In this document: in pieces, positions 45,206 to 54,524 of the stretch
Numbering within the stretch: the stretch's first letter is position 1
Layout of the letters: the number at the start of each line of letters is the position of its first letter
Assembly: GCA_018222605.1 (NCBI GenBank)
Contig: JAAEZZ010000006.1
Span: forward strand, 206,071-270,070
Source: Alphaproteobacteria bacterium
Lineage (GTDB): Bacteria; Pseudomonadota; Alphaproteobacteria; Caulobacterales; Hyphomonadaceae
Length of the DNA: 64,000 nt
Direction: 5' to 3'
Translations under genes and position numbers: made by a program
Notes under the pieces: generated by a model
What the model was told of the DNA's origin: nothing
Seen by the model: the letters and a program-made list of their open reading frames with translations, nothing else
Databases searched by the model: none

Positions 45206-46342
45206 CTATTCGTCAGAATCGGGTTCCAGCTCGTCTGGGGGAATCACGCCTTCGCGCTTCAGGGCGCGGATCGTGTCACTGGCAAACCATGTCTCGCCGG
45301 GATCGGAGGGAGAATGCGTGTGCCGCTTCAGTTCCAGTCCGAAGGGCAGCTTCATTTCGCTGGCGGGGCCTTCGGGCACAATCTCGTGATGGGCGAACAG
45401 GGATTTCGGTTTTGAGTCGGGCAGCATGGCAGAAAAGGCAAAGCCGATGGCGACGATTGCGCCTGCCCAGACATTGGATTTGAACACGGCGAGCGCTGAG
45501 CGCTCCTGTGTGGATTTCAGGCGGGCGGTCTGCCAGATGCCATGGATCAGGAAGGCCAGCGCTGTGGCTGCGCCCACCCGGCCTGCGCCATTGAGAGAGG
45601 CGGCCAGCGCGATCAGGGCTGCGGACCCCATATGGAAGCAGAAGCTGATCAGCACGGCGCGCTGCCCGAACAGGCGGGCGGTCGAACGCACGCCGATCAG
45701 CGCGTCGTCTTCACGGTCCTGCAGGGCGTAGATCGTGTCATAGGCAATCGTCCAAAGGATGAGGCCGGCATACAGGATGATCACTTGCGGCGTGATGATG
45801 CTGGCCGTCGCCGCGCCTACCAGAACGCCCCAATTGAAGGTCATGCCCAGCCAGGCCTGCGGCCACCAGGTAACACGCTTCATGAAGGGATATGCGCCCA
45901 CCAGCGGCAGGGAAAGGAGGGCAACAATCTTTGCGTCCAACGGCAGGCACAGCCAGACGAGCAGGCCGACCAGCAGCTGCGCAGCGAGGAAGATATAGGC
46001 CTGGCGCAGCGTGACCGCCCCGGACGGCAGCGGGCGCTGGGCCGTGCGACTGACGCTGGCGTCAATGTCGCGGTCGGTAATGTCGTTCCAGGTGCAGCCT
46101 GCGCCCCGCATGACCGTGGCACCGATCAGGAACAGCAGGGTCCAGGCGATGTCTGCGATGTAGACGCCAGAGCCGAGGCGCTGAAAGGCAAGGCCAATGA
46201 TGCACGGCAGATAGAGCAGCCAAATGCCTACGGGGCGATCCAGTCGGGCCAGCATGGCATAGGGGCGCCAGCTCTCGGGCAGGCTCGAAAGCCAGCCGGG
46301 CAGGGCGCTATCCGCCGGTATGGTCCGCGTATCTTCATCCAT
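45206..46342 (-). CDS. ubiA: 4-hydroxybenzoate polyprenyltransferase with C-terminal extension
   Basis: Inner-membrane enzyme attaching the polyprenyl tail to 4-hydroxybenzoate in ubiquinone synthesis. Of 378 residues, about 1-306 are the UbiA core with some eight helices and the two Asp-rich motifs: NDITDRDID (residues 86-94) and DREDD in LQDREDDALIG. The last 72 residues (from LPDSKPKS) are hydrophilic and acidic at the end (DELEPDSDE) and are not part of ordinary UbiA, which usually ends near 290-310. Function of the tail is unknown. Upstream on the strand lies the aldehyde dehydrogenase gene, 75 bases away. Confidence 0.93.
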   Translation of the reverse strand: MDEDTRTIPADSALPGWLSSLPESWRPYAMLARLDRPVGIWLLYLPCIIGLAFQRLGSGVYIADIAWTLLFLIGATVMRGAGCTWNDITDRDIDASVSRTAQRPLPSGAVTLRQAYIFLAAQLLVGLLVWLCLPLDAKIVALLSLPLVGAYPFMKRVTWWPQAWLGMTFNWGVLVGAATASIITPQVIILYAGLILWTIAYDTIYALQDREDDALIGVRSTARLFGQRAVLISFCFHMGSAALIALAASLNGAGRVGAATALAFLIHGIWQTARLKSTQERSALAVFKSNVWAGAIVAIGFAFSAMLPDSKPKSLFAHHEIVPEGPASEMKLPFGLELKRHTHSPSDPGETWFASDTIRALKREGVIPPDELEPDSDE

Positions 46343-46417
46343 CGCAGCGGCTTATACCGAAAAACAGCGCATCCAACAGCCATTCACCCGTTTTGGGCGA
46401 ATTCCATCTGCATTTGC

Positions 46418-47791
46418 TCAGGCCAGATACACCGTCTTGCGGTTCACGAAGGCCTTGATGCCGTCTGCGGAAAGCTCACGGCCATAGCCGGATTGCTTGA
46501 TACCGCCGAAGGGCAGGCGCGGATCGGAGGCGGTCATCGCATTGATGAAGGTGGCGCCGGCTTCCAGATGGTCGATGGCCATGTCCATTTCGTCCTCATC
46601 CTGGGTGAAGATGACAGAGCCGAGCCCGTAGATGCTGCGATTGGCACGGGCGATGGCGTCTTCAAGGCTCTCCACCTTCCAGACATTGGCGACGGGGCCG
46701 AACATTTCTTCCTCCGCAGAGGGGCTGCCATCGGGGGCGTCATAGAGGATCGCGGGATCAAACCAATAGCCCTTCTCCGGCAGGCCTGCGCCCGCATGGA
46801 AGGCCTTCGCGCCAGAGCGCTTAGACTTTTCCACCTGCTCGGCCAGTTCATCGCGGATCTGGCCTGTGGCGAGGGGGCCGATGTCAGTCTCATCGCTCAT
46901 CGGGGCGCCGACTGTCAGGGCTTCAAAGCGGGCTTCGAAGCCTTCCTTGAAGGCGTCAAAAATGTCGGCGTGTACGAAGAAGCGTTTCGCGGCGATGCAG
47001 GATTGCCCATTGTTCTGCGTGCGCGCCTTCACCGCTGTGTCCAGCGCTGTCTCAAGGTCTGCGGAGGGCATGACGATAAAGGCATCCGATCCGCCAAGCT
47101 CCAGCAGCGAGGGTTTGAGCTGTTTGCCTGCAGTCGCCGCGACAGATTGCCCGGCCGGGCCGGAGCCGGTCAGCGTCACCGCCTTTACGCGGCTATCCTC
47201 AATGATGCCCTCTACGGCGCTGGAGCCGATCAGCAGGGTCTGGAAACAGCCTTCGGGAAAGCCTGCTTCCCGGAACACTTCCTCGATGTTCAGCGCAGAG
47301 CGCCAGACATTGGAGGCGTGTTTCAACAGGCCTGTATTGCCAGCCATCAGGGTTGGCGCGGCAAAGCGGAAGACCTGCCAGAACGGGAAGTTCCAGGGCA
47401 TTACAGCCAATACGGGTCCAAGGGGCAGGTGGCGCACATAGGCCTTCTGTCCGCCGCTCTCCATCGGTTCGTCAGAGAGATATTCCTCAGCATGCTCGGC
47501 ATAGTGTCGGCAGACCCAGGCGCACTTTTCGACTTCCGCCTTGGCTTGGGCGAGGGGTTTGCCCATCTCCGCCGTCATCTGGCGGGCGTAGCGTTCGGCA
47601 TTCTGGTCCAGCACATCGGCGGCCTTGTTCATCAACTCGGCGCGGTGCTCAAAGCTGGTTTTGCGCCACTCCCTGAAGCAGTCATCGGATTTGGCGATGG
47701 CAGAGTCGATCATGGGTTCGGTGAAGGGCGAGAACTCCTCTATGAGAACTTCTGTTGCCGGGTTTACCGATTTTACCGTCTGGTCTGACAT
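46418..47791 (-). CDS. NAD(P)-dependent aldehyde dehydrogenase (succinate-semialdehyde type)
   Basis: A 457-residue ALDH. The protein begins SVNPATEVLIEEF, has MPWNFPFWQVFRFAAPTL, the cofactor segment LTGSGPAGQSVAATAGKQL, the catalytic Glu in LLELGGSDAF, and the nucleophile Cys in NNGQSCIAAKRFFV. It is shorter than GabD (about 480) and resembles YneI/Sad-type enzymes. ATG 47791 with AGAGG upstream is preferred to GTG 47797. It is divergent from rsmE with 47 bases between. Substrate is assigned by family similarity only. Confidence 0.88.
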   Translation of the reverse strand: MSDQTVKSVNPATEVLIEEFSPFTEPMIDSAIAKSDDCFREWRKTSFEHRAELMNKAADVLDQNAERYARQMTAEMGKPLAQAKAEVEKCAWVCRHYAEHAEEYLSDEPMESGGQKAYVRHLPLGPVLAVMPWNFPFWQVFRFAAPTLMAGNTGLLKHASNVWRSALNIEEVFREAGFPEGCFQTLLIGSSAVEGIIEDSRVKAVTLTGSGPAGQSVAATAGKQLKPSLLELGGSDAFIVMPSADLETALDTAVKARTQNNGQSCIAAKRFFVHADIFDAFKEGFEARFEALTVGAPMSDETDIGPLATGQIRDELAEQVEKSKRSGAKAFHAGAGLPEKGYWFDPAILYDAPDGSPSAEEEMFGPVANVWKVESLEDAIARANRSIYGLGSVIFTQDEDEMDMAIDHLEAGATFINAMTASDPRLPFGGIKQSGYGRELSADGIKAFVNRKTVYLA

Positions 47792-47838
47792 GATCACCTC
47801 TTGCTTAACTTCCTGCTCTTTTAAGGTATATCGCCAGC

Positions 47839-48615
47839 ATGAGTTCCCAACCCCGACTATATGTAAAAGCTGATCTTAAGCCCGGCGTCGAAGTTCGGCT
47901 GGACGATGAAGCGTCGAAATACCTGCTGCGCGTGATGCGTCTGTCGCCGGGCGACAGGGTGCGAGTGTTCAATGGCCAGGATGGCGAATGGCTGGCTGAG
48001 TTGGCGCCGCCGGAAGGCAAGCAGGCGATCCTGAGCCCCGTGGAGCAGATGCGGCCGCAAACGGGGACCGAGGCACCGCCTCTCACCCTGCTGTTTGCTC
48101 CGGTGAAGAAATCAGAGACGGATTTTATCGTCGAGAAGGCAACCGAGCTAGGCGTGCAGACCATTCAGCCTGTTGTCACCCAGTTCACGCAAACCCGCAC
48201 CGTGCGACTCGACCGGTTCAACAAGATTGCCCTGGAGGCGGCCGAGCAGACCGAACGACTGGACCTGCCACAGATCCATGACCTGACAGGTCTCGACAAG
48301 GCGCTGGATGGCCTGCCGCAGGGTACCGTCGTGATCTTTTGCGATGAGGCTGGCGATGAAGAGGGCAAGCCGTGGGGCGGCGAGATTGGGCGGGCCAGGT
48401 CAGCTGCGTCCGTGATCGAGGGTCTGAAAGGGCAGCCTGCTGCCATACTCATCGGCCCGGAAGGCGGCTTCAGCCCGGAAGAGCGCGCCTTTTTGCGCCA
48501 GCGTGAAGGGACACACCCTGTCAGCCTGGGGCCGAGAATTCTGCGCGCTGAAACGGCCGTCGTGTCAGCCCTGACCCTGTGGCAGGCGATTTGCGGAGAC
48601 TGGAGCGCGGCCTAG
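47839..48615 (+). CDS. rsmE: 16S rRNA m3U1498 methyltransferase
   Basis: SPOUT-class methyltransferase of the 30S subunit, 258 residues. An N-terminal PUA-like domain (RLYVKADLKPGVEVRLDDEA, with YLLRVMRLSPGDRV) is followed by the knotted domain: SETDFIVEKATELGV, ILIGPEGGFSPEERAF as the AdoMet loop, and LGPRILRAETA at the knot. Length is normal. Its last four bases overlap the convergent DUF6891 gene. The usual partner order ubiA-rsmE-gshA is recognisable here, with extra genes inserted. Confidence 0.93.
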   Translation: MSSQPRLYVKADLKPGVEVRLDDEASKYLLRVMRLSPGDRVRVFNGQDGEWLAELAPPEGKQAILSPVEQMRPQTGTEAPPLTLLFAPVKKSETDFIVEKATELGVQTIQPVVTQFTQTRTVRLDRFNKIALEAAEQTERLDLPQIHDLTGLDKALDGLPQGTVVIFCDEAGDEEGKPWGGEIGRARSAASVIEGLKGQPAAILIGPEGGFSPEERAFLRQREGTHPVSLGPRILRAETAVVSALTLWQAICGDWSAA

Positions 48616-49244
48616 AAAGGCCAGCGTTTCATTGGCTTCGGGATCGCGCCTTCCCAGCGTCTCTGCCAATCCATGGTGACGCCGATCCGGTGTTCCAGCT
48701 GGCCATCCCAATGGACATTCAGTCCGACGGCCTTCAGCGTATCATGAATTTCCTGGCCGATATCGAGGAAGACGACATCGGCATTATTGTTGGCTGCGCC
48801 ATAGCTGAGATACAAATTGCCCGTCTCAACGGCGCTTTCGGTGTCCTGCTGGTGGAAAAAGACATAGCCGCGGGCCGCGCGGCCGAAGGATTCGAAATCC
48901 TCGATCTCAATGCCGATCTCTGATGCGCCGCAGGTTCCGCAGCAGGTGAAATTCTGGCGGGCCACGATGTCCTTGTCTTCCAGCATGTCGAAGGCGAGCT
49001 CCAGCCGGTCGAAATCTGTCAGCACGGGCCAGCCGGTCTGTTCTTCCCTCAGGACTTCAATGGCTTGAATCACAGCAGAGCGCACTTCGGTCTGACGATC
49101 GCGTTCGGACAGCGGAGAATCGAATTCCTCTGAAAGATCGAGAAGAATCTCCTCGATTTCTTCCACAGGTTCATACCCGCCGCGCACATGGATTCGTGCC
49201 CAGAGTTTCAGGTCATCACGCTCTTCTGTGGTCAATCGCGACAT
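48612..49244 (-). CDS. DUF6891 family protein
   Basis: A 210-residue protein of unknown function. The central motif FTCCGTCGASEI has three cysteines in a CC-x2-C arrangement and fits DUF6891; it looks like a possible metal or redox site. An Asp/Glu-rich helical N-terminus (VEEIEEILLDLSEEFD) and a C-terminus with VHWDGQLEHRIGV flank it. No signal or membrane segment. The reading frame extends upstream to 49817, but that part is antisense to gshA and not credible; ATG 49244 has GGAAG upstream. The gene is divergent from gshA. Confidence 0.8.
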   Translation of the reverse strand: MSRLTTEERDDLKLWARIHVRGGYEPVEEIEEILLDLSEEFDSPLSERDRQTEVRSAVIQAIEVLREEQTGWPVLTDFDRLELAFDMLEDKDIVARQNFTCCGTCGASEIGIEIEDFESFGRAARGYVFFHQQDTESAVETGNLYLSYGAANNNADVVFLDIGQEIHDTLKAVGLNVHWDGQLEHRIGVTMDWQRRWEGAIPKPMKRWPF

Positions 49245-49350
49245 GGATGCTTCCGGAGTTCTAAACCAAGTAATCAGAATAACCCGGTTGGCGCTCGGAT
49301 GAAACATCCCTATGTGCACTGTCATCAGGAGTTTGAGGGAGCCTTTCGTT

Positions 49351-50730
49351 GTGACCACGCCCACGTCGGACATCGATGAGTCCTCCGTTCGCATTTCCGG
49401 GAAATCGGAACTTGTTGAATTTCTTGAAGCTGGCAGCAAACCGGCGGCCGAATGGCGCGTCGGGACCGAGCACGAGAAGTTCGGCTTTTTGCGCGATGGT
49501 CTGAAGCCGCTGCCGTATGATGGGGAGGCATCCGTTCTTTCCATTCTGGAAGGCCTGAGAGATCGCTTTGGCTGGCAGCCTATTAATGAGGGCGGGCACC
49601 TGATTGGCCTTAAGAAGGATGGTGCGAGTATCTCGCTTGAGCCGGGCGGCCAGTTTGAGCTGTCTGGCGCACCGCTGGAGACCATGCACCAGACCTGCAA
49701 CGAGGTAGGCCAGCACCTGAAGGAAGTCCGCCAGATTGCCGATCCGCTGGGCGTCGCTTTTCTGGGGCTCGGGGCGAGCCCGCTTTGGAGCCTCGCCGAG
49801 ACGCCGGTGATGCCCAAGGGCCGCTACAAGATCATGATGGAATATATGGACAAGGTTGGTCGCCTTGGCCGCCAGATGATGTTCCGCACCTGTACGGTGC
49901 AATCGAACCTCGATTTCAGTTCTGAAGCCGACATGGTGAAGAAGTTCCGCGTGGCGCTGGCCCTGCAGCCGCTGGGCACCGCGCTGTTTGCGAACTCTCC
50001 CTTCATGGAAGGGCGTCCGAACGGCTTTCTATCCTACCGCTCGCAGATCTGGACCGATACGGACCCGGACCGGACGGGCATGTTGCCGTTCGTGTTCGAA
50101 GACGGGTTCGGCTTTGAGCGCTATGTCGACTATGCGCTTGATGTGCCAATGTACTTCGTGCGCCGGGGCGGGAAGTATCTCGATGCGAGCGGGCTCTCCT
50201 TCCGGGACTTCATGGATGGCAAGTTGCCGATCCTGCCGGGTGAAAAACCGGCCATAGATGATTTTGCCGACCATCTTTCGACGATTTTCCCCGAAGTGCG
50301 CCTGAAGCAATTCCTGGAAATGCGCGGCTCGGATGCCGGCCCATGGAGCCGCCTGTGCGCGTTCTCTGCTTTCTGGACAGGGCTGCTTTATTGTTCCGAC
50401 AGTCTTGGTGCGGCCTGGGATTTGGTGAAGGGCTGGTCTGCGGCCGAGCGTGAAGCGCTGCGCCAGAGTGTCCGTACGCTGGGGCTGAAGGCACCGATTC
50501 CTGGCGGCCGCACGTTGCAGGATCTGGCGCTGGAAGTGCTGGAACTGTCTCGCGCTGGCCTGAAACGCCGAGCCAAACTCTCCGTTTCAGGGGATGACGA
50601 GACCGGATACCTGTCAGAGCTGGATCAGATTGCCCAAACAGGCATTACGCCCGCCGAGCGATTGCTTGAACGATATTACGGGCCATGGAACAGGGATGTG
50701 AAACCAGTTTTTACGGAAGAGGCTTATTGA
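49351..50730 (+). CDS. gshA: Glutamate-cysteine ligase (class II, alphaproteobacterial/plant type)
   Basis: First enzyme of glutathione synthesis, joining glutamate and cysteine with ATP. The 459-residue protein contains [13 protein letters not shown], the ATP/metal region [31 protein letters not shown], and [12 protein letters not shown], all typical of the GCS2-type class found in alphaproteobacteria and plants, unlike E. coli GshA. GTG 49351 (TTPTSD after Met) is preferred since TTGAGGGA lies ten bases upstream and homologues start similarly; ATG 49312 would add 13 residues. Plant enzymes are redox-controlled by a disulfide; whether these cysteines are conserved was not established. Confidence 0.92.
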   Translation: MTTPTSDIDESSVRISGKSELVEFLEAGSKPAAEWRVGTEHEKFGFLRDGLKPLPYDGEASVLSILEGLRDRFGWQPINEGGHLIGLKKDGASISLEPGGQFELSGAPLETMHQTCNEVGQHLKEVRQIADPLGVAFLGLGASPLWSLAETPVMPKGRYKIMMEYMDKVGRLGRQMMFRTCTVQSNLDFSSEADMVKKFRVALALQPLGTALFANSPFMEGRPNGFLSYRSQIWTDTDPDRTGMLPFVFEDGFGFERYVDYALDVPMYFVRRGGKYLDASGLSFRDFMDGKLPILPGEKPAIDDFADHLSTIFPEVRLKQFLEMRGSDAGPWSRLCAFSAFWTGLLYCSDSLGAAWDLVKGWSAAEREALRQSVRTLGLKAPIPGGRTLQDLALEVLELSRAGLKRRAKLSVSGDDETGYLSELDQIAQTGITPAERLLERYYGPWNRDVKPVFTEEAY

Positions 50731-50837
50731 GGCACTTCTTTGTTCCGTATCAGCTCCTAAAAGCAGAAAATACCTTGAGCTTGGCTGCGTAGCACGTTCA
50801 ATATGCGAAATTCAGGTCAGCTGAGGGGAGAGAACGG

Positions 50838-52433
50838 GTGACAGACAACGCGATTGCCACCGGGGCGGAGGAAGGCAAGACTTTTCTTGGCCATCCAACA
50901 GGACTTTTCGTCCTGTTTTTTACAGAAATGTGGGAGCGCTTCTCCTATTACGGCATGCGGGCGCTGCTGGTTCTGTATCTTACAAAGCATTTTCTGTTCG
51001 ATCGTGAAGCGGCCTATGGGCTTTATGGAGCGTACACGACGCTCGTCTACATCACGCCGGTTATTGGCGGTTATCTGGCTGACCGGTATCTCGGGGCGCG
51101 CAAAGCGGTCACCATCGGCGCCATCTTTCTGGTCCTCGGGCACCTCGGTATGGCGGTCGAAGGTGATCCTGTGCAGGCGGGACAATCGCCAGACCCGGGT
51201 GTTCTCAACATCTTCTATTTCAGTCTTGCGCTCATCATTGTCGGGGTCGGCTTTCTTAAGGCCAATATTTCGACAATCGTTGGCTCGCTTTACAAAAAGA
51301 CCGACAGGCGGCGGGATTCGGCCTTCACGATTTTCTATGTCGGCATCAATGCGGGCGCTTTCCTTGGCGCGCTGATCGCCGGCTATCTCGGTGAGACATA
51401 TGGCTGGGCATACGGTTTTGGCGCCGCAGGCGTCGGTATGCTGCTCGGCCTGGTCGTCTTTGTCTGGGGCAAGCCCGCTCTGCGCGGTGCAGGTGAGCCG
51501 AGCAACCCCGCTCAGCTTGCTGCTCCGATGGTCGGACCACTCAATCGGGAGCACATGATCTGGCTGGGGGCCATCGTCACCTCCTTCATCGTCTGGTTCC
51601 TGGTTCGCAGCCAGGGCACGGTGAACATTCTGCTGCTGGCGGCCATGATCCTGACTTACGGGTTTGTCCTCTGGCGGGCCGTTGCGAAACTGACACCCCA
51701 CCAACGTAACCGTATTTTCGTTGCCCTCGTGCTGATCTCGACGAACGTGCTGTTCTGGGGGCTGTTCGAGCAGGCGGGATCGTCGCTCAACATCTTCACC
51801 GATGAGCATGTCGACCGGAACCTGCTCGGCTGGGAAGTGCCGGCTTCCATGTTCCAGTCGATCAACGCGCTTTACATCATGACCTTGGGGCCCTTGTTTG
51901 CCGGGCTATGGGTGTGGCTCAGCAAGAAGGGCTGGGAGCCGAGTGCGCCCATGAAGTTTGCCCTCGCTCTGATGCAATTGGGGCTCGGCTTCCTTGTGCT
52001 GGTGTGGGGGTCGAACTCCGAAGTCATGACGCCGGTTATCTTCATCTTCCTCATCTATCTGCTGCACACGACCGGCGAACTCTGCATGAGCCCGGTAGGC
52101 CTTTCGGCCATGACGCGCCTGTCGGTCACCTCCATGGTCGGCCTGATGATGGGGGCGTGGTTCCTCGCTTCCGGTGCCGGTAATGCGGTTGCCGCAATTA
52201 TCGCTCAGGCGACGGCATCAGGCGGCGAAGGTGTCGGGCAGGTATTGTCTGTCTATTCCAAGGTCGGTTGGTTCGCGATCGGCGTCGGCGTGCTGTTCGC
52301 CATCGCGTCTCCATTCCTCACCAAGCTGATGCATCTGGATACACTTGCAGATGATGCGACGGATGATGTTCCTACGGTCGATACTTTCGGATCGAATACT
52401 GATCCGGGGGCACCCGATAAGTCGCTTGGCTAG
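50838..52433 (+). CDS. POT-family proton-dependent peptide transporter
   Basis: Inner-membrane di/tripeptide-proton symporter, 531 residues with about fourteen hydrophobic segments. The POT/PTR signature TEMWERFSYYGMRALLV near residue 33 includes the ExxER proton-coupling motif. A second motif region ADRYLGARKAVTIGA follows, and GVGFLKANISTIVGSLY matches the PTR2 signature. It starts at GTG 50838, preceded by GGGGAGAG. The upstream 107 bases can carry a promoter; an intrinsic terminator follows. Most POT members carry small peptides, some carry nitrate or other compounds. Confidence 0.9.
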   Translation: MTDNAIATGAEEGKTFLGHPTGLFVLFFTEMWERFSYYGMRALLVLYLTKHFLFDREAAYGLYGAYTTLVYITPVIGGYLADRYLGARKAVTIGAIFLVLGHLGMAVEGDPVQAGQSPDPGVLNIFYFSLALIIVGVGFLKANISTIVGSLYKKTDRRRDSAFTIFYVGINAGAFLGALIAGYLGETYGWAYGFGAAGVGMLLGLVVFVWGKPALRGAGEPSNPAQLAAPMVGPLNREHMIWLGAIVTSFIVWFLVRSQGTVNILLLAAMILTYGFVLWRAVAKLTPHQRNRIFVALVLISTNVLFWGLFEQAGSSLNIFTDEHVDRNLLGWEVPASMFQSINALYIMTLGPLFAGLWVWLSKKGWEPSAPMKFALALMQLGLGFLVLVWGSNSEVMTPVIFIFLIYLLHTTGELCMSPVGLSAMTRLSVTSMVGLMMGAWFLASGAGNAVAAIIAQATASGGEGVGQVLSVYSKVGWFAIGVGVLFAIASPFLTKLMHLDTLADDATDDVPTVDTFGSNTDPGAPDKSLG

Positions 52434-52458
52434 GCTGAACAGAGGCCTTTGGAAACAG

Positions 52459-52491
52459 AAAAAGGGCGGCTCGCAAGAACCGCCCTTTTTT
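52459..52491. terminator. Bidirectional intrinsic terminator
   Basis: AAAAAGGGCGG pairs with CCGCCCTTTTT across a 10-base loop, with T-runs on both strands. It lies between the convergent POT and rhodanese genes and can stop both. Confidence 0.93.
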
Positions 52492-52510
52492 GCATGTATC
52501 AGAATGCAGC

Positions 52511-52969
52511 CTAGCGATCTGGCGGCAGGAACTGATCCGTAGGCAGACCACGCTTGATCCAGCCGTCACCAGCACCCTCATGGCCGGTCATGCCTTCGGC
52601 TATATCGAAGACGTGTGTGAAACCTGCCTGAGCCAGCCGCTTGGCCGCTTCGGAGGAGCGGTTGCCGGATCGGCAGATGACAGCTACGGGATATTCGAGA
52701 TCGCCCAGCACGGCGCCCCGTGCCTGGGCCAGAAAATCGACATCCTGCAGGGTGGCACCCACGCTGTCGCGCGGCATGCCGGTCATCGCCCATTCGGTTG
52801 GCGTGCGCACATCAATCAGGATCATCTCGCCGCGTTGAACCAGCTTGTGCGCTGCATCGGCGGGCAGGGTTTCAACATCTGCCTTCGCCGAGAACACAAT
52901 GGTCGTTGCAACAGTTGCTGCCAGCAGCAAACGAGATAGGCGGCCAGACATGATGATACTCAACCCCAT
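52511..52969 (-). CDS. Periplasmic rhodanese-like protein
   Basis: A 152-residue single-domain rhodanese with an N-terminal signal peptide (residues 1-30, ending FSAKA). The active-site loop is CRSGNRS with Cys99, the six-residue loop of sulfurtransferases, so catalysis on sulfane sulfur is likely. Typical strands are MILIDVRTPTEW and DVFDIAEGMTG-like AGFTHVFDIAEG. An internal ATG at residue 7 is an alternative start. Export to the periplasm suggests thiosulfate or cyanide metabolism or envelope thiol chemistry. The gene stands alone, converging on the POT gene. Confidence 0.85.
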   Translation of the reverse strand: MGLSIIMSGRLSRLLLAATVATTIVFSAKADVETLPADAAHKLVQRGEMILIDVRTPTEWAMTGMPRDSVGATLQDVDFLAQARGAVLGDLEYPVAVICRSGNRSSEAAKRLAQAGFTHVFDIAEGMTGHEGAGDGWIKRGLPTDQFLPPDR

Positions 52970-53063
52970 ACGGACCTGCCCGCGGGCAGGGACTCAAATA
53001 TGGCGATAAAGTGTCAAAGCTGATGAGTCCGGGCAAGAGCCGAAACCAAGTCTAACAGTAAAT

Positions 53064-54467
53064 TTAGCCTGCACCGCCTACGGTCAGGGCACCCACTTTG
53101 AGGGTTGGTTGTCCGACGCCAACCGGCACGGACTGGCCGGCCTTGCCGCACACGCCGACGCCGTCATCCATGGCGAAGTCGTTCCCGATCATGGTGACAT
53201 CTTGTAGAACGGTCGGCCCGTGGCCAATCAGGGTGGCATTCTTCACCGGCGCGACGACTTTGCCGTCTTCGACCAGATAGGCTTCCGTGCACTGAAAGAC
53301 GAAATTGCCAGAGGTGATGTCCACCTGACCGCCGCCAAAGTCGACGGCCCACAGGCCGCGCTTGATGGAGGAGACGATTTCTTCCGGATCTTTGTCTCCG
53401 CCGAGCATCACTGTGTTGGTCATCCGCGGCATGGTGGAGGCTTCATAGCTTTCCCGGCGGCCATTACCTGTTGGCTGCTGGCCCATGAGGCGCGCATTCA
53501 GGCGGTCCTGCATGTAGCCCTTGAGAATGCCATCCTCGATCAGAACTGTCCGCTGGGTCGGTGTACCCTCATCATCGAAAGAGAGAGACCCGCGGCGCTG
53601 CTCAATGCTGCCGTCATCGATCACGGTCACACCCTTCGCAGCGACCTGTTCGCCGATGCGCCCTGCATAGACGCTGGTGCCCTTGCGGTTGAAGTCTCCC
53701 TCAAGGCCATGGCCGACGGCCTCATGCAGTAGAACGGCTGGCCAGCCAGGGCCGAGCACAACTTCCATTTTGCCGGCGGGGGTCGGAATGGATTGCAGGT
53801 TCACGGACGCCTTCTGAATCGCGCGTTTGACCATTTGCTGCCAGCGCTCCGGCTGGATCCATTCTTCATAGGCCGCGCGGCCACCGGCGCCTGCGCCAGC
53901 AGATTCGCGGCGGCCATTCTCTTCCAGCGTCACGGAAACATTGAGGCGGACCAGAGGGCGTACTTCAGAGAAGGTCGCGCCATCAGGGCGGATAATGTCG
54001 ATTTCCTTGTGACTGCCCGCGAGGGAGACGGAGACCTGCACGACGCGCGGGTCATAAGCGCGGGTCCAGGCATCAATTTCCGCCAGCAGACCCGTCTTTA
54101 CGGAAAAGTCCGGCGCCGCGGTCGGGTCGATCGGCTCATACAGGCGACGATTGATCGGCGTGGGGCCGACATCCAGCTTGCCATTATGGCCTCGTCTGGC
54201 CTGAGAGGCCGTACTGGCGGCGCGCTTCAGCGCATCCAGGGAGAGTTCGGAAGCATAGCCGGAGCCCGTTGATTCTCCCGCAACAACACGCAAGCCAAAA
54301 CCCTGATCCGTATCGAAGGCCGCTGATTTTAACCGGCCATCATCAAAGACGAAGCTTTCAGAGCGGGAGCGCTCAATGAAGAGGTCGCCGTCATCTGCCC
54401 CTTGCGTGGCATCAGAGAGAATTTGTGAAGCTTTGGCGAGGTCGAAGGGCAGGGGAGTCTGTGTCAT
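53064..54467 (-). CDS. tldD: TldD metalloprotease subunit
   Basis: Catalytic subunit of the TldD/TldE heterodimeric zinc peptidase, which removes leader peptides from modified peptides and unfolded stretches. The 467-residue protein has the metal motif HEAVGH (residues 248-253), preceded by VVLGPGWPAVLL and followed by GLEGDFNRKGTS, and the C-terminal region with GNFVFQCTEAYLVEDG. Length and order are normal; TldE (PmbA) is not in the window. It is on the opposite strand from the cox genes next door, as in other alphaproteobacteria. Confidence 0.95.
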   Translation of the reverse strand: MTQTPLPFDLAKASQILSDATQGADDGDLFIERSRSESFVFDDGRLKSAAFDTDQGFGLRVVAGESTGSGYASELSLDALKRAASTASQARRGHNGKLDVGPTPINRRLYEPIDPTAAPDFSVKTGLLAEIDAWTRAYDPRVVQVSVSLAGSHKEIDIIRPDGATFSEVRPLVRLNVSVTLEENGRRESAGAGAGGRAAYEEWIQPERWQQMVKRAIQKASVNLQSIPTPAGKMEVVLGPGWPAVLLHEAVGHGLEGDFNRKGTSVYAGRIGEQVAAKGVTVIDDGSIEQRRGSLSFDDEGTPTQRTVLIEDGILKGYMQDRLNARLMGQQPTGNGRRESYEASTMPRMTNTVMLGGDKDPEEIVSSIKRGLWAVDFGGGQVDITSGNFVFQCTEAYLVEDGKVVAPVKNATLIGHGPTVLQDVTMIGNDFAMDDGVGVCGKAGQSVPVGVGQPTLKVGALTVGGAG

Positions 54468-54524
54468 GCAGAATAGATGCGCGACGCCTCAGCCGCCCGC
54501 AAGGGCAAAGCCGCAGATCGCGGA

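Noticed and set aside
45542..47788. 748-codon plus-strand frame across ubiA and the aldehyde dehydrogenase gene
   Set aside because: It is a high-GC antisense shadow; both genes beneath it have full catalytic motifs.
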